The notes under the pieces are model-generated. The model had not been told where the DNA came from and ran no database searches. It worked only from the letters and a program-made list of their open reading frames with translations. Positions 30,843-39,995 of a stretch of DNA of 64,000 nucleotides are shown one piece after another. A program made the position numbers and the translations under genes. Position 1 is the first letter of the stretch. Each line of letters opens with the position of its first letter. The DNA comes from Planctomycetales bacterium. GTDB lineage: Bacteria; Planctomycetota; Planctomycetia; Planctomycetales; Planctomycetaceae. The DNA is taken from positions 1 through 64,000 of the forward strand of contig JANQPT010000020.1 in the NCBI GenBank assembly GCA_028285345.1, read 5' to 3'.

Positions 30843-33800
30843 AACTTATGCGGCGCCGCTGATTGTGGCTTCAAACTGATACTTTGTTTTGATGGTTTCT
30901 TGATCTCATTTGCGTCAGGCCGAGATTTGCGCTTCGGTTTGCGCGGATCGTTTTGCTGATTCTCCTCGCGAAGTTTCACATCGCCCAGTTCGATCGTCTT
31001 GCCTGGCTTGATCTCGATCTCTTGCAGGGGGAGTTCTCCAAGTAGGTCGGATACTTGTTGTCCGCCCAATTTGCGGGTGCCTATAACGCGTACGGCATAT
31101 TTCATTCCGGGCAGAAGTCCCTTCAGGTGAAAGTGCCCGTCGGCATCGGTGTGCTGCTGGCGTCCGGGATATTCCGGTGGGATTGTCGCGAAATCGGCGG
31201 CGTTCGCGTCTGCTGTGCGGCCAGGGATAAACCGCACATCTGGAATCGGCCCACCGTCTTTGTCGACCAATCGCCCCTTGAGGCTGCCGGCCGGCTCCAG
31301 AGTAATCTGCAGATTTGCGGGTGGTTTGCCCGTCACCGTATACTTGGCGGCCAGATTTCCGCTTGGTTCGTAGAACAGAAGTCGCAGGGATTTGCCGGGC
31401 TCGTATCCGCGGGCTGTAAACGTCCCGCCGCGCTGGAGATGCCAGCCGCCCAGATTGCTGCCGTCTCTCAGTAAGAACTCGGAGACGGGACGGCCGTCGG
31501 GATCAACGACTTTTCCGACGATCTCGATTCCTGAAGCCAATTCCAAATTGTGCGCCAGTTCCTGCTGATCTTTCTTCGGATGGATCGCGGTGAGCAGATG
31601 GTGACTGCTCGAAATGCAGCGACGCGGTTCGGTGGCAAATATTGCCATCGTTCCCGCCATTTGTTTCTGGCCTTCAATGGTTTTCGTTCCAACGCCGTGT
31701 TGATATTTTCGATGCTCGTCGGCATTGAAGGTGATGATCCCTGCGCCGGGCAGAACGACAATCTGATATTGTCCTTTATTGTCGCTGCGCGCGGTTTGCC
31801 GGCCGGAGAAACGAAATCCTGGATACTCTTCGCGCGTTTTCTCATCGAAAAATGCAAAGTATTCGACCGTACCGGCGACCGGCTTGCCGGTTCGACCGTC
31901 GGTAATACGCCCATGAACTCGAACCCCTTTGCGAAGCTGGGCGTCATGTGTGATTTGCTTCTCAGCGGACTTCGTGTTCACTCGAAATGCACTCTTAGCA
32001 TACGGCTGCCCGGATTGAGGTACGATGACGAGCGAATTGTTCCCGATCGGCAGACCTTCGAGACGGTAATGCCCATCTGCGTCGGTCACGGTGCGGATAT
32101 GATTCTGGCCCGTCCAATTCGGCAGGGAGGCGATGCTGTCACTTTGGATCAACAGGCCGGGCACCGGTTGGCCAGTCTCCAAGTCGGTGACGCGGCCCAC
32201 CACCGGTTTCGACGGCCCGCCAACGTGCGTGAATTCGGTGCCGTGATAAACGATCTTGCGGCCACTTCCGCCACGCCGCTGCATCGGAAGTTCGATCCGC
32301 TTGCCGGGCCGCGTGCGGGCGTGAACATGCATCGTTTCCATTCCCGGACCGCTGATTAGCAGTTTCACGACTCGCTCACGCCCGAGTCCGCGAAACTCGA
32401 ACCGGCCGTCTTGAGCGGTGGTTGCTGCCTCCAATTCCGCAGCCAATTGCGGGCCATTGATGCCGATCTGTGTGCGTTGGCGAAGCGAATAGAAGTCGGC
32501 GTCCGGCCCCTCGGCGTGTTTCTCCCAAGCGTCCAGGCTGTTTTCATGATTCATCCAGATTCGATCGAGGTGAATTCTCGCGCCGGCGATTGGCTGTCCG
32601 TCCGTATCGATGACACGCCCTTTGAGCGGCGCATCATCGCGGACCAGCCGCAAGATTCCATCATGTTTTTCGCGCTGCATCTGTAACCAGGCGAGCTGTT
32701 CAGGGGGACTTCCTCGCTTGGCTTTGCCGGTCTGCTCAAAGAGCGGGGCAACTCCCGAAGCGAATCCGTAGCCCTCTCGCATGGCGATCAGCGAGGCATA
32801 TTTCCAGTTCTCGTTGCCCGACATCTGCTGCAATTCGGAAATGCTCGTCTTCAGCACAAATTCTCCGTCGGCATTCGTCATGGCGGGCGCGAGCTTCGAT
32901 TCTTCGGTGACCGGATTGGGCGACCAGTAGGCTAAGAAGACCTTTGCCCCCGCCGACGGCTTTCCGTCAGGATCGAGGACCCGACCACGATAGACCAACT
33001 CGTCGTTCTCCGCCTTTGGTTTGTTCTCCGAATTCGTCTGCGAATCGGCTCGCGGATGCGACTGCTTTTGACCAGAGCCTGCCGACGGATTGGCTTCTTT
33101 TTGGTTTGCAATTGCGACTTGATCCTTGTCCGGTGTCTCAGCAGCTTCGCTCGCTTGGCTGATCGCCGTCTTGGAATCGGCCGTGTTGGAATCGGCCGTG
33201 TTGTCGGCCGCGGATTCGGCCTTTGCAGCTGTATCGTCGGCCGGCTTCTTAACGGGCCGAAATCGGCGCTCGTCAAAACGGTCCTGCTTAAACTCACCGA
33301 GATTCAGCGTCTCTCCAGAGTCGACTTTCACGTCGCCCGTGATGTAATGGGGTGGGCGAGATCCAGAGAGTCGAAGCTCCACTCGGTACGGACAGTCCTT
33401 GATCAAGCCGCCAATCTCAAAGCGGCCCTCGCCGTCAAGTTCGGCATCCCAATAGCCGGTACCGATCAGCGGGGGATCGTGTGGCGACAGCGTCACTGTG
33501 CCTGGACCGAGGGGATCACCGTCTGCGTCAACCAGCCGCCCCGTAATGGTTCCGGTCGGCGACATTCTCACGGTGACCGGCGTCATCTCGTCTCCGGCGA
33601 CGACGACTTTGGCCCCGAGATGATGTTCGCGGTGCATGAACAACAGTGTCCGCGACCGTCCCGGCATAAGCCCGTCGATCATAATCTTCTCAGAATCGAG
33701 GGGAGTCCGCGTCATCGTCGTCCCTGAAATCCCCAGCCCGATCGCATCGGCGCCGGCCAGCGGTTGGCCCTGTTCATCCAGAATGGTTCCGGGCCGCGAG

Positions 33801-36800
33801 CGGCTGGGGGTCACCTGCAAATCAACTGTGATCGCGTCTGGTTTGTCGGCGGGTTTGATCAGCTGAATCGCGTGATACTGATTCAACGCCATGGGCCCCG
33901 CAACTCCGACGTCTTTCGCCGTCGTGAGAAAGCGAACCACGCCTTGCTTGCCGCGGATAGTACTCATGCCGCCTTTGCCAACGATCGCCTTCACGTCGTC
34001 CGCTTCGACGGTCACACTGCTGTAGCGGCCCCCTTCGACCTGAACGGCAATCACACCGGCTCCCGGGAACACGCTCAGTTCGTAATTCCCCTCATCATCG
34101 ATCACAGCAGAGGATGCCGGATCGCCGATTCTGGTCTGCTTGCTCTCCGTTCGCACGTTCACATTCGGCCAGAGCGCTTCATAGTCGACCTTCCCCCGTA
34201 CCGGCTTGCCCGTTTCCGCGTCCGTCACCCGTCCGCGGATGCGAATGCCCTGCGACAATGGCACGTTGACCGCGATCGGTTCTAATCCGCCGGTGTCGGC
34301 GACCGTCAATTGTTTGTTGAAATGCAGCGACTTTGTCGCCCGCACTTCTACACGATACTGATCGGCTTTTGGAACGGCATCGATCTGAAACCGACCGTCC
34401 GCTCCGGTCACAGCGGGCGTCTTCCGGGATGCCCACGATGTGCTGGCAACGAGTTGGACACCGCTGACCGGTTTTCCCGACTTCGCATCGGTCACAATGC
34501 CTTGCAATGATCGGCCCGGCACGGCGACGTGCGTGAACCGCGCGAAGTAAGCGCTTTCCGCCAGCCCTTCGCGAACGACAATGACTCCATTTGGTCGTGA
34601 CGCAGGCGCCTCGCGGGTGTGGATGGCCAGCCGCGTGGCGGCCATTCCGCCTCCCAGCGCCTGCAGCCGAACGAATCGCTGTGATCCGAGTCCCTCTAGG
34701 CGGAACCGACCCTCGGCGTCGGTCACCACCGGACGGCTCGTCGGGCTTCCGCCGAGCCAACCCGGCCAATTCGTATACACTCCCGACGACCTCGTCGCAT
34801 TCTTCAGGATCTCCTCAACGGTCGCTTTCGACGAATAGATGTCGACGACCGAGAGTTTGACGCCTGGCACCGGCGTCCCGTCCGCTGTGACAATGCGGCC
34901 TTCGATCGGCTTGTCCTTGACCAGTTGCAGCGTCACCTCATTCCGCAACTTACCGGCCTCGACGTCGGCCCAAGCAAACCCCAGTCCCGGCGCAGTCGCC
35001 ACCAGTCGGATCTTCTGTGGTAGGTCGTTTGAATTTTCCCGAGGCTGATTGCGCTCCCACGGGATCGAGAACCGGCCGTCAGCGTCCGATTTGGCTTTTT
35101 TGTTCCACTGGACTTTTGGCTGTGGAGTGACGTTCCACTCCTGACGCCGCGGTCCAGCAAGCCACACATCCGCCTGCACGGGCTGGCCGCTGGGATCAAG
35201 GACGCGCCCGCGGATAACTTGCCGATCATCTTTGGTGTCTTTTCGTTTCTTCGAATCTGTCTTCGGGTCCGCCGCCGGTCGGCGCGGGCGTTTCGGAGAC
35301 TTGCCCGTCTGTCGATCTTCCCCCTTATCGTCGAGTTTCAGATCGCCCAAATCGATCTTCTCACCCGCCGCGACGACACCGGTGTCGGTGAGTTTGTCGC
35401 CAGGGGCGAGCGAAACCTCGTAGCGGATGCCGGGAACGATTGCATCAAGGTGAAAATACCCCTTCGCGTCGGTCACAGCATATTGAATCCACCGGCGGTT
35501 GATGCGGCGGGATCCCGTTTCTCCATTGGGAAACTCGGACTTTAAAACGTCCGCCCGAATAGTCTTTTCTCCCAGCGGACGGCCGGTGCTGTCCAATAAT
35601 CTCCCGCTGATGCTTGCCAGCGGTTGCAGCGTGATCGAGTCATTCTTTCCCGTCTCAACAATCGCTGCGCCGCCCAGCTTGCGCGCTGGATGGGACAAGA
35701 CCAGCAGGCGGCGGCCATCCTCTTGCAAGCCGACGATTTCGAGGGGACTGTCGACCGGCTCTTTGTCCCGTTGTTGCGACCAGACGCTTTGCACAAACCG
35801 CGCGGCATTGGCGCGACGGCCGATGAGGATGTTCACGTCTCTGAGCGGCTTGCCATCGGGATCGACAACACCCACCGATTGCCGGTCAAAGGGCATTAAC
35901 TCGAGATCGGCGTTCACCTGCTTGTCGTTCGGTGCGATATCCACTCCTTGGACTGCGTTAGTCAATTCCGGTCCGTGGAGGTGATAGACGAACTTCGTTC
36001 TCATCCTGGGATTCGATTTCCATCCGAGTTCGTCTGCACCGACCGCTGCCCGATATTCGCCGCCGTCAAATCCGATCGCGACAACAACTCCCGTTCCGGG
36101 AATCGCGGGAATCCGGTACCGGCCTTGTTCGTCGGTGGCGTACCGCGAGTCGTAACCCAGAGTTGTCCTACCGGGAATGAAATTGCGATACTTTTCCGCG
36201 TGCGGATTGTTAATTCGAGGATAATAACTGACATGCGCAGGCAACGGCTTTCCGGTTTCCGCATCTTTCACCTGACCAGTGATCCACACGCCGCGCTTGA
36301 GGTCAATATCCAGCTCAACCGGATCGAGTCCGCTCAGCTTGGGGACGTCAACTTCGGTTCGAAAATAAGGCTGGTCCGCTGCGGGCAGTACACGCAGCTT
36401 AATTTTGCGGTCGGGATTCGCCGGTTTGGGGATCCCTGTCAGTTGATATTCTCCCCGCTCATTCGTGATGGTGGAGAGAAATCCTTGCACGTCCAACAGC
36501 GATTCGGCGTACTGGTACAATACGATGCGTGCATTGGCCAACGGCTCTTTGGAATCGACATCGCGAACAACGCCGGAGATCACTTGCGAGGGCTCGACGG
36601 CATAGGTGAACTCCGCGCCATAAGCAAGTTGGCTGCGAAATCGGGGGTCATGTGTGGGATAGTTTATCGGCTTCATCGACCGTGTGACCGCTGACAGCCG
36701 CGACTTCGCGATGTTCGGCCCCTCGATTTCCAAGGAAACCCACCGATCGGGACCGACTCCGCTGATTTCAAATCGGCCCTGCTGATCAGTCATCACGTCT

Positions 36801-39800
36801 GGAAGCAGATTCGTACCCGCGAGCGCAATGTTTTTTTCGACGGGAAAATAGGCCATCTTGTCCCGATCCACCGCTCGATACATGGACATCGAATTCCGAT
36901 CGAGCTGCGCTGGATTGTGCTGCGCTTTGGCGATCCATTGGCCCAAGTCCGAGCGAGCAGTGCTCATCGACCGAATCCGAACGCGAACATTCGCCGCGGG
37001 TTGGCCTTCCAAATCGACCAAGTGGCCCATTAGCGGCACGGTGTCCTTGACCAGCTTTAGTGTGATCTCTTTGCGGTCACTCTTGCCGATTGGCTGCCAG
37101 TCCGGACCGAATCCCTTCGCCGTTGCGAAAATGAGTAGTCCTTGCCGAGCCGATCCGCCATTGGCGATTGCGAAAGTGCCGAATTGTGGAGCGCTCACGG
37201 CAAAACGACCTTGCTCGTCTGTCGTGAGACTTGAGACAACGTTGCTGGGGAGCCCTCGCGAGAGCAGATCATTCCGACGAAGCAGAAAATGCACTTTGGC
37301 CCCGGCAACCGGTTTGCCGTCCGAGTCGACGACGCGGCCGCGGATTGTATGCTTATTCGCCGCTTCATTAAGCTTGGGTGGTTCTGTTGGATTGACCATT
37401 GCAAGCTTGAGATTCGCGGGATTGACGACGTTGTGGCGCCGGATGTGGTATTTCAGACCTGCCGGTCCTAAGCCAATGAGTCGAATCACAAACACCTTTC
37501 CCTCGGCCGTTTTCACCGCCGCCATGGAGTCGAACGTCAATTCGCCGTAGTCGTTCTTTGAAGTAGGTTTGGGCAATGGCCAGAAGCGGCTTCCCTCGTT
37601 TTCGATGCGAGATATCAATTGCTTAGTCAGAATCTGGTCTATGGCCGCCCAGCGGTTGCGCTGCAGCGGTACCAGCTTTGTACCGCGGACTCCAATCAGC
37701 CGTTGCTCTTGTTCGTCGAAAATCAGATGTCCCAGACGTTGCTCCGCAAACCAGTCGTCAAGCTCTTCGATTGTTGCGTTTTCACCCGGCATCTCATCGA
37801 ATGACCTCAAGCCTGGACGATTTCCGCTTACGTCGACCATCATTTGGCTTTCGTGATAGCCTGAGATGGTATTGCGATTTCCCTGGTGGATTTCCGCGGA
37901 ATGGAAGCTTACATGAGTCACGCCGTTCGTCTGACCCCTTCCAATCGGTTCGGCATCCCATGTTTTCAACGATGGTGCTGGTATCATCGACCGGGAGCGT
38001 CCAAAGCGATTGCTGAAGTCGGCCCAGACCAAGTGCGGCACAACAAACAACAACTCCTGTTTCGCCTGGCGGTCGTTTTCGATGTATTCTTCCATATCTT
38101 TCTGAAGACGGGCGAACTGTTTGCCCTCCAGCGGCTCATGGAATATCGGGCAGAGCGGATCCGCGAATTTGGCCTCCAACTCAGCAATTTTGTCGGCGTG
38201 TGAGTTGCCTTCCGTGACAGGCGATTCCGGTGCTGGCAGAGAACGAATGTGCTTCCGCATCCATGCCCGCTGTGCGTCAAGCCGCGCCTGTGCACCATCG
38301 TCCAGCGGCCGGCGGCGGATTGCCATGAATAGCTTCCACTGCAGATTGCGAACTTGAGTCGGCAGATTCAAGTACGCTTCATCCTCGACGCGCGGATCAT
38401 TCAACTGCGGGCCGTTCGGATAGATTCTGCTCAGTTTGCCATCCAACGAATCGAGCAGAGCCTTCTGAAAGTCGTCTGTCAGATCCTGAGCAGAGCCATA
38501 TTTGACAACGATTTCGTGAACCTCGTCCGACACACGTTTTTTCATGTTTGGAGAAGTGAACGGCAGTCGCGTTCTAAAACGCTCCGCGAGGGTGGTGGCA
38601 AATCGTGACAACGCGTTTTCGTCCGGGAGTGGCAATGAATCGTTGGTATCTTTTTCTGGATTCGCCGCCACATCCGTCGGTTCTTCAAGGTCATTTCCGT
38701 TGAGTGCGATTTCGTCGCTCTCCGCCGGCAGGTCCACTTCGATGCTCCGCGCTTCCTCCAGTCCAATCACGGAGAGGCCCACCACGACAATCAGCGCGGC
38801 GGCAATCAGGCAACGTCCGATTCGCTTGCCAACCGGCAAGTGCGAGCGGGCTTGATCGAGCATCGCTACAATCCGATGCTCAAGTTTCGACTTGCGGCTC
38901 ATCGCCACGCCGATTGATAGCCGCGCCGGGCGGTACGTCCGCGCGATCTCCAGCAACTGTGACGCGTAGTCGGTTGCCCGCACGCCGGTCGCGACGACGC
39001 AGTCATCGCAGGCCAACTCGCGTTCGATCCGCAGCCGACGCAGCGCATACCACATCAGCGGGTTGAACCAATACAACGCGCAGGCCACCCGCGCGATCGA
39101 TTGGAACAGCACGTCCATTCGTTTGACGTGTGCCAATTCGTGCAGCAGCACGAATCGCCGTCGTGCGGCACTCCAGCCGTTGGTGTCGTCGGGCAAAAAT
39201 ACGATCGGCCGCAGGACCCCCCACGTCATGGGAACCACACTTTTGCCCGCCTGCAGCAACTTGACCGGCCGCGAGAGTTTCAATCGGCCTGCCAGCTCAT
39301 CGAGCAGCTGCGTCCAGGTCGTGTCTGAGAGCCGCCGCGAGCGGATCTGCAGCCAGCAGTTCGCCAGCAGCCCGAATGCGAGCGGAATCAATACCAGCGC
39401 TGCGCCCAATACCCACGCTGCGGCGAGCGCGTCGCGCGCAGAGTATTGGGGCGATTCGGCAATCGTTTCCGCAATGACTTCGGTTGGTTGTTCGACGTCG
39501 AGAATATTCTCCGCACCATTGATCGGCAGCACATCCGCAGGGAGGAGTTCGCTCTCGTCCATCCCCGAACTCTCCAACGCCTGGTCAGGGATCGGCGTCG
39601 TCGGCCGCAGTGCGTCTGCGGCAATCAGGTCCGGCTGAGATGGTTCGACGACTACTGCCTCCGGCGGGACGACTTCAGGTGCGGCAATGTCGGCGACTGC
39701 GGCATCGGCAGGAGCACTCTGCACCTCATTCAAAGCTTCGTCCGGCAACGTAGGAGGCAGTATCGCGAGTCGCCATTGAGGGAGCGTCAACGAAAATAGC

Positions 39801-39994
39801 GGAATCAGGCAGGCGCCGCACAAGCCGAGGCACCAAATCCGATGGCGGATTGCTGCCGATGACTTTCGCAGCATCAGTGCCGCCAATGCGGTGATCGCCA
39901 GTAGTACGGTTGCCTTCAGGCTCGCGTCGAGCGCGACGTCCGTCACAAATTGACTTGATTGATTCAGATTGAGAATCCTATTGGCGAGTCCCAT
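28928..39994 (-). CDS. giant M56/BlaR1-like receptor with 24 carboxypeptidase-regulatory-like modules
   Basis: A single 3688-residue frame. Residues 1-410 are an M56 membrane metalloprotease: several hydrophobic helices, zinc motif HELAH at 285-289, and the third ligand Glu326 in ERELACDDC. A helix near 385-405 leads to an uncharacterised helical region of about 470 residues. From residue 884 onward come 24 modules with a G-x-V-x-D-x-x-G-x-P-x-x-G-A core (carboxypeptidase regulatory-like, beta-sandwich). They fall into four blocks of six in the same order, starting at residues 884, 1594, 2335 and 3052, joined by Lys/Pro/Asp-rich linkers. BlaR1 proteins sense an outside ligand and cleave or free a BlaI repressor; here the sensor is the module array and its ligand is unknown. 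It follows the blaI-like gene by one base, with AAAGGAGG nine bases upstream, suggesting coupled translation. Confidence 0.92.
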   Translation of the reverse strand: MGLANRILNLNQSSQFVTDVALDASLKATVLLAITALAALMLRKSSAAIRHRIWCLGLCGACLIPLFSLTLPQWRLAILPPTLPDEALNEVQSAPADAAVADIAAPEVVPPEAVVVEPSQPDLIAADALRPTTPIPDQALESSGMDESELLPADVLPINGAENILDVEQPTEVIAETIAESPQYSARDALAAAWVLGAALVLIPLAFGLLANCWLQIRSRRLSDTTWTQLLDELAGRLKLSRPVKLLQAGKSVVPMTWGVLRPIVFLPDDTNGWSAARRRFVLLHELAHVKRMDVLFQSIARVACALYWFNPLMWYALRRLRIERELACDDCVVATGVRATDYASQLLEIARTYRPARLSIGVAMSRKSKLEHRIVAMLDQARSHLPVGKRIGRCLIAAALIVVVGLSVIGLEEARSIEVDLPAESDEIALNGNDLEEPTDVAANPEKDTNDSLPLPDENALSRFATTLAERFRTRLPFTSPNMKKRVSDEVHEIVVKYGSAQDLTDDFQKALLDSLDGKLSRIYPNGPQLNDPRVEDEAYLNLPTQVRNLQWKLFMAIRRRPLDDGAQARLDAQRAWMRKHIRSLPAPESPVTEGNSHADKIAELEAKFADPLCPIFHEPLEGKQFARLQKDMEEYIENDRQAKQELLFVVPHLVWADFSNRFGRSRSMIPAPSLKTWDAEPIGRGQTNGVTHVSFHSAEIHQGNRNTISGYHESQMMVDVSGNRPGLRSFDEMPGENATIEELDDWFAEQRLGHLIFDEQEQRLIGVRGTKLVPLQRNRWAAIDQILTKQLISRIENEGSRFWPLPKPTSKNDYGELTFDSMAAVKTAEGKVFVIRLIGLGPAGLKYHIRRHNVVNPANLKLAMVNPTEPPKLNEAANKHTIRGRVVDSDGKPVAGAKVHFLLRRNDLLSRGLPSNVVSSLTTDEQGRFAVSAPQFGTFAIANGGSARQGLLIFATAKGFGPDWQPIGKSDRKEITLKLVKDTVPLMGHLVDLEGQPAANVRVRIRSMSTARSDLGQWIAKAQHNPAQLDRNSMSMYRAVDRDKMAYFPVEKNIALAGTNLLPDVMTDQQGRFEISGVGPDRWVSLEIEGPNIAKSRLSAVTRSMKPINYPTHDPRFRSQLAYGAEFTYAVEPSQVISGVVRDVDSKEPLANARIVLYQYAESLLDVQGFLSTITNERGEYQLTGIPKPANPDRKIKLRVLPAADQPYFRTEVDVPKLSGLDPVELDIDLKRGVWITGQVKDAETGKPLPAHVSYYPRINNPHAEKYRNFIPGRTTLGYDSRYATDEQGRYRIPAIPGTGVVVAIGFDGGEYRAAVGADELGWKSNPRMRTKFVYHLHGPELTNAVQGVDIAPNDKQVNADLELMPFDRQSVGVVDPDGKPLRDVNILIGRRANAARFVQSVWSQQRDKEPVDSPLEIVGLQEDGRRLLVLSHPARKLGGAAIVETGKNDSITLQPLASISGRLLDSTGRPLGEKTIRADVLKSEFPNGETGSRRINRRWIQYAVTDAKGYFHLDAIVPGIRYEVSLAPGDKLTDTGVVAAGEKIDLGDLKLDDKGEDRQTGKSPKRPRRPAADPKTDSKKRKDTKDDRQVIRGRVLDPSGQPVQADVWLAGPRRQEWNVTPQPKVQWNKKAKSDADGRFSIPWERNQPRENSNDLPQKIRLVATAPGLGFAWADVEAGKLRNEVTLQLVKDKPIEGRIVTADGTPVPGVKLSVVDIYSSKATVEEILKNATRSSGVYTNWPGWLGGSPTSRPVVTDAEGRFRLEGLGSQRFVRLQALGGGMAATRLAIHTREAPASRPNGVIVVREGLAESAYFARFTHVAVPGRSLQGIVTDAKSGKPVSGVQLVASTSWASRKTPAVTGADGRFQIDAVPKADQYRVEVRATKSLHFNKQLTVADTGGLEPIAVNVPLSQGIRIRGRVTDAETGKPVRGKVDYEALWPNVNVRTESKQTRIGDPASSAVIDDEGNYELSVFPGAGVIAVQVEGGRYSSVTVEADDVKAIVGKGGMSTIRGKQGVVRFLTTAKDVGVAGPMALNQYHAIQLIKPADKPDAITVDLQVTPSRSRPGTILDEQGQPLAGADAIGLGISGTTMTRTPLDSEKIMIDGLMPGRSRTLLFMHREHHLGAKVVVAGDEMTPVTVRMSPTGTITGRLVDADGDPLGPGTVTLSPHDPPLIGTGYWDAELDGEGRFEIGGLIKDCPYRVELRLSGSRPPHYITGDVKVDSGETLNLGEFKQDRFDERRFRPVKKPADDTAAKAESAADNTADSNTADSKTAISQASEAAETPDKDQVAIANQKEANPSAGSGQKQSHPRADSQTNSENKPKAENDELVYRGRVLDPDGKPSAGAKVFLAYWSPNPVTEESKLAPAMTNADGEFVLKTSISELQQMSGNENWKYASLIAMREGYGFASGVAPLFEQTGKAKRGSPPEQLAWLQMQREKHDGILRLVRDDAPLKGRVIDTDGQPIAGARIHLDRIWMNHENSLDAWEKHAEGPDADFYSLRQRTQIGINGPQLAAELEAATTAQDGRFEFRGLGRERVVKLLISGPGMETMHVHARTRPGKRIELPMQRRGGSGRKIVYHGTEFTHVGGPSKPVVGRVTDLETGQPVPGLLIQSDSIASLPNWTGQNHIRTVTDADGHYRLEGLPIGNNSLVIVPQSGQPYAKSAFRVNTKSAEKQITHDAQLRKGVRVHGRITDGRTGKPVAGTVEYFAFFDEKTREEYPGFRFSGRQTARSDNKGQYQIVVLPGAGIITFNADEHRKYQHGVGTKTIEGQKQMAGTMAIFATEPRRCISSSHHLLTAIHPKKDQQELAHNLELASGIEIVGKVVDPDGRPVSEFLLRDGSNLGGWHLQRGGTFTARGYEPGKSLRLLFYEPSGNLAAKYTVTGKPPANLQITLEPAGSLKGRLVDKDGGPIPDVRFIPGRTADANAADFATIPPEYPGRQQHTDADGHFHLKGLLPGMKYAVRVIGTRKLGGQQVSDLLGELPLQEIEIKPGKTIELGDVKLREENQQNDPRKPKRKSRPDANEIKKPSKQSISLKPQSAAPHKLIRGTVNGPDGKPAAAALVAIVARSRKGSGRAPGEILVEGETDSEGRYRFSLPNVSSKSHRLAALVVRTEDSAIAWQDLDLDAKDAKHDFQLRPQQLMQIRFVDIEGRPAANLRAELSSVRAVSPSSHPRLLLSKYRLDRRPRAWIAPLATDENGLLTVKNVAAGHGVGVKIAGTEKFAPQYVALNTGEPEERARNDKTYRGLVKNLKPGEVGTLPLAPAQFFEGIVRYEDSGKPAANARLKMWASEQEGPGSAVSIWGETNEQGRFRLNPYPGVQYGIVAHPPDGAPYQIRKLNDLRWTSDDASKNIEINLVRAVQARGTIVDAKTGQPLKGASVQYYPVSARNKYLTDDAVTGWQSLRQTDEAGSFVINVLPGPGTLLVHAADGSYILAESSSVELHRGEPGGTRTYAHAFHKINPVAGQPLPPLRIELMRGGTVEGRLVDPDGQPVDHAVMISRLKIKPSSPEWRGSPDEVRGSRFQLSGLSEGVEYPVHFLDPKRKLGATAMISTKNPSPTVRLEPCGTATLKFVKHNGDPAGAGLKFAFSVVVTRGPSELDVGAHRAGLLVADEDHIFNVYGRRHFLPWPETDASGEMTVTGLIPGVRYRYTDYRKNPVVHADFVAQSGKNHDIGEFVLPNRR
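30843..32993 (-). repeat. super-repeat 3 of the giant receptor
   Basis: Codes for residues about 2335-3051. Module cores include YRGRVLDPDGKPSAGAKVF, LKGRVIDTDGQPIAGARIH, VVGRVTDLETGQPVPG, VHGRITDGRTGKPVAG, IVGKVVDPDGRPVSEF and LKGRLVDKDGGPIPDV, the same order as in the other blocks. The block ends with a Lys/Pro-rich linker. Confidence 0.8.
32994..35216 (-). repeat. super-repeat 2 of the giant receptor
   Basis: Codes for residues about 1594-2334. Module cores include IRGRVLDPSGQPVQADV, IEGRIVTADGTPVPGV, LQGIVTDAKSGKPVSGV, IRGRVTDAETGKPVRG, PGTILDEQGQPLAGA and ITGRLVDADGDPLGPG. The block ends in a long Ala/Asp/Ser/Thr-rich linker that contains a 15-base tandem repeat. Confidence 0.8.
33171..33200. 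repeat. two tandem copies of a 15-bp unit
   Basis: Unit TTGGAATCGGCCGTG occurs twice head to tail inside the linker between super-repeats 2 and 3. On the coding strand it repeats the residues Asn-Thr-Ala-Asp-Ser, showing that the linker grew by slippage. Confidence 0.9.
35217..37347 (-). repeat. super-repeat 1 of the giant receptor
   Basis: Codes for residues about 884-1593, the first six-module block. Cores include IRGRVVDSDGKPVAGAKV, LMGHLVDLEGQPAANV, ISGVVRDVDSKEPLANA, ITGQVKDAETGKPLPA, VGVVDPDGKPLRDV and ISGRLLDSTGRPLGEK, followed by a Lys/Arg/Pro linker. Confidence 0.8.
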
Positions 39995-39995
39995 G

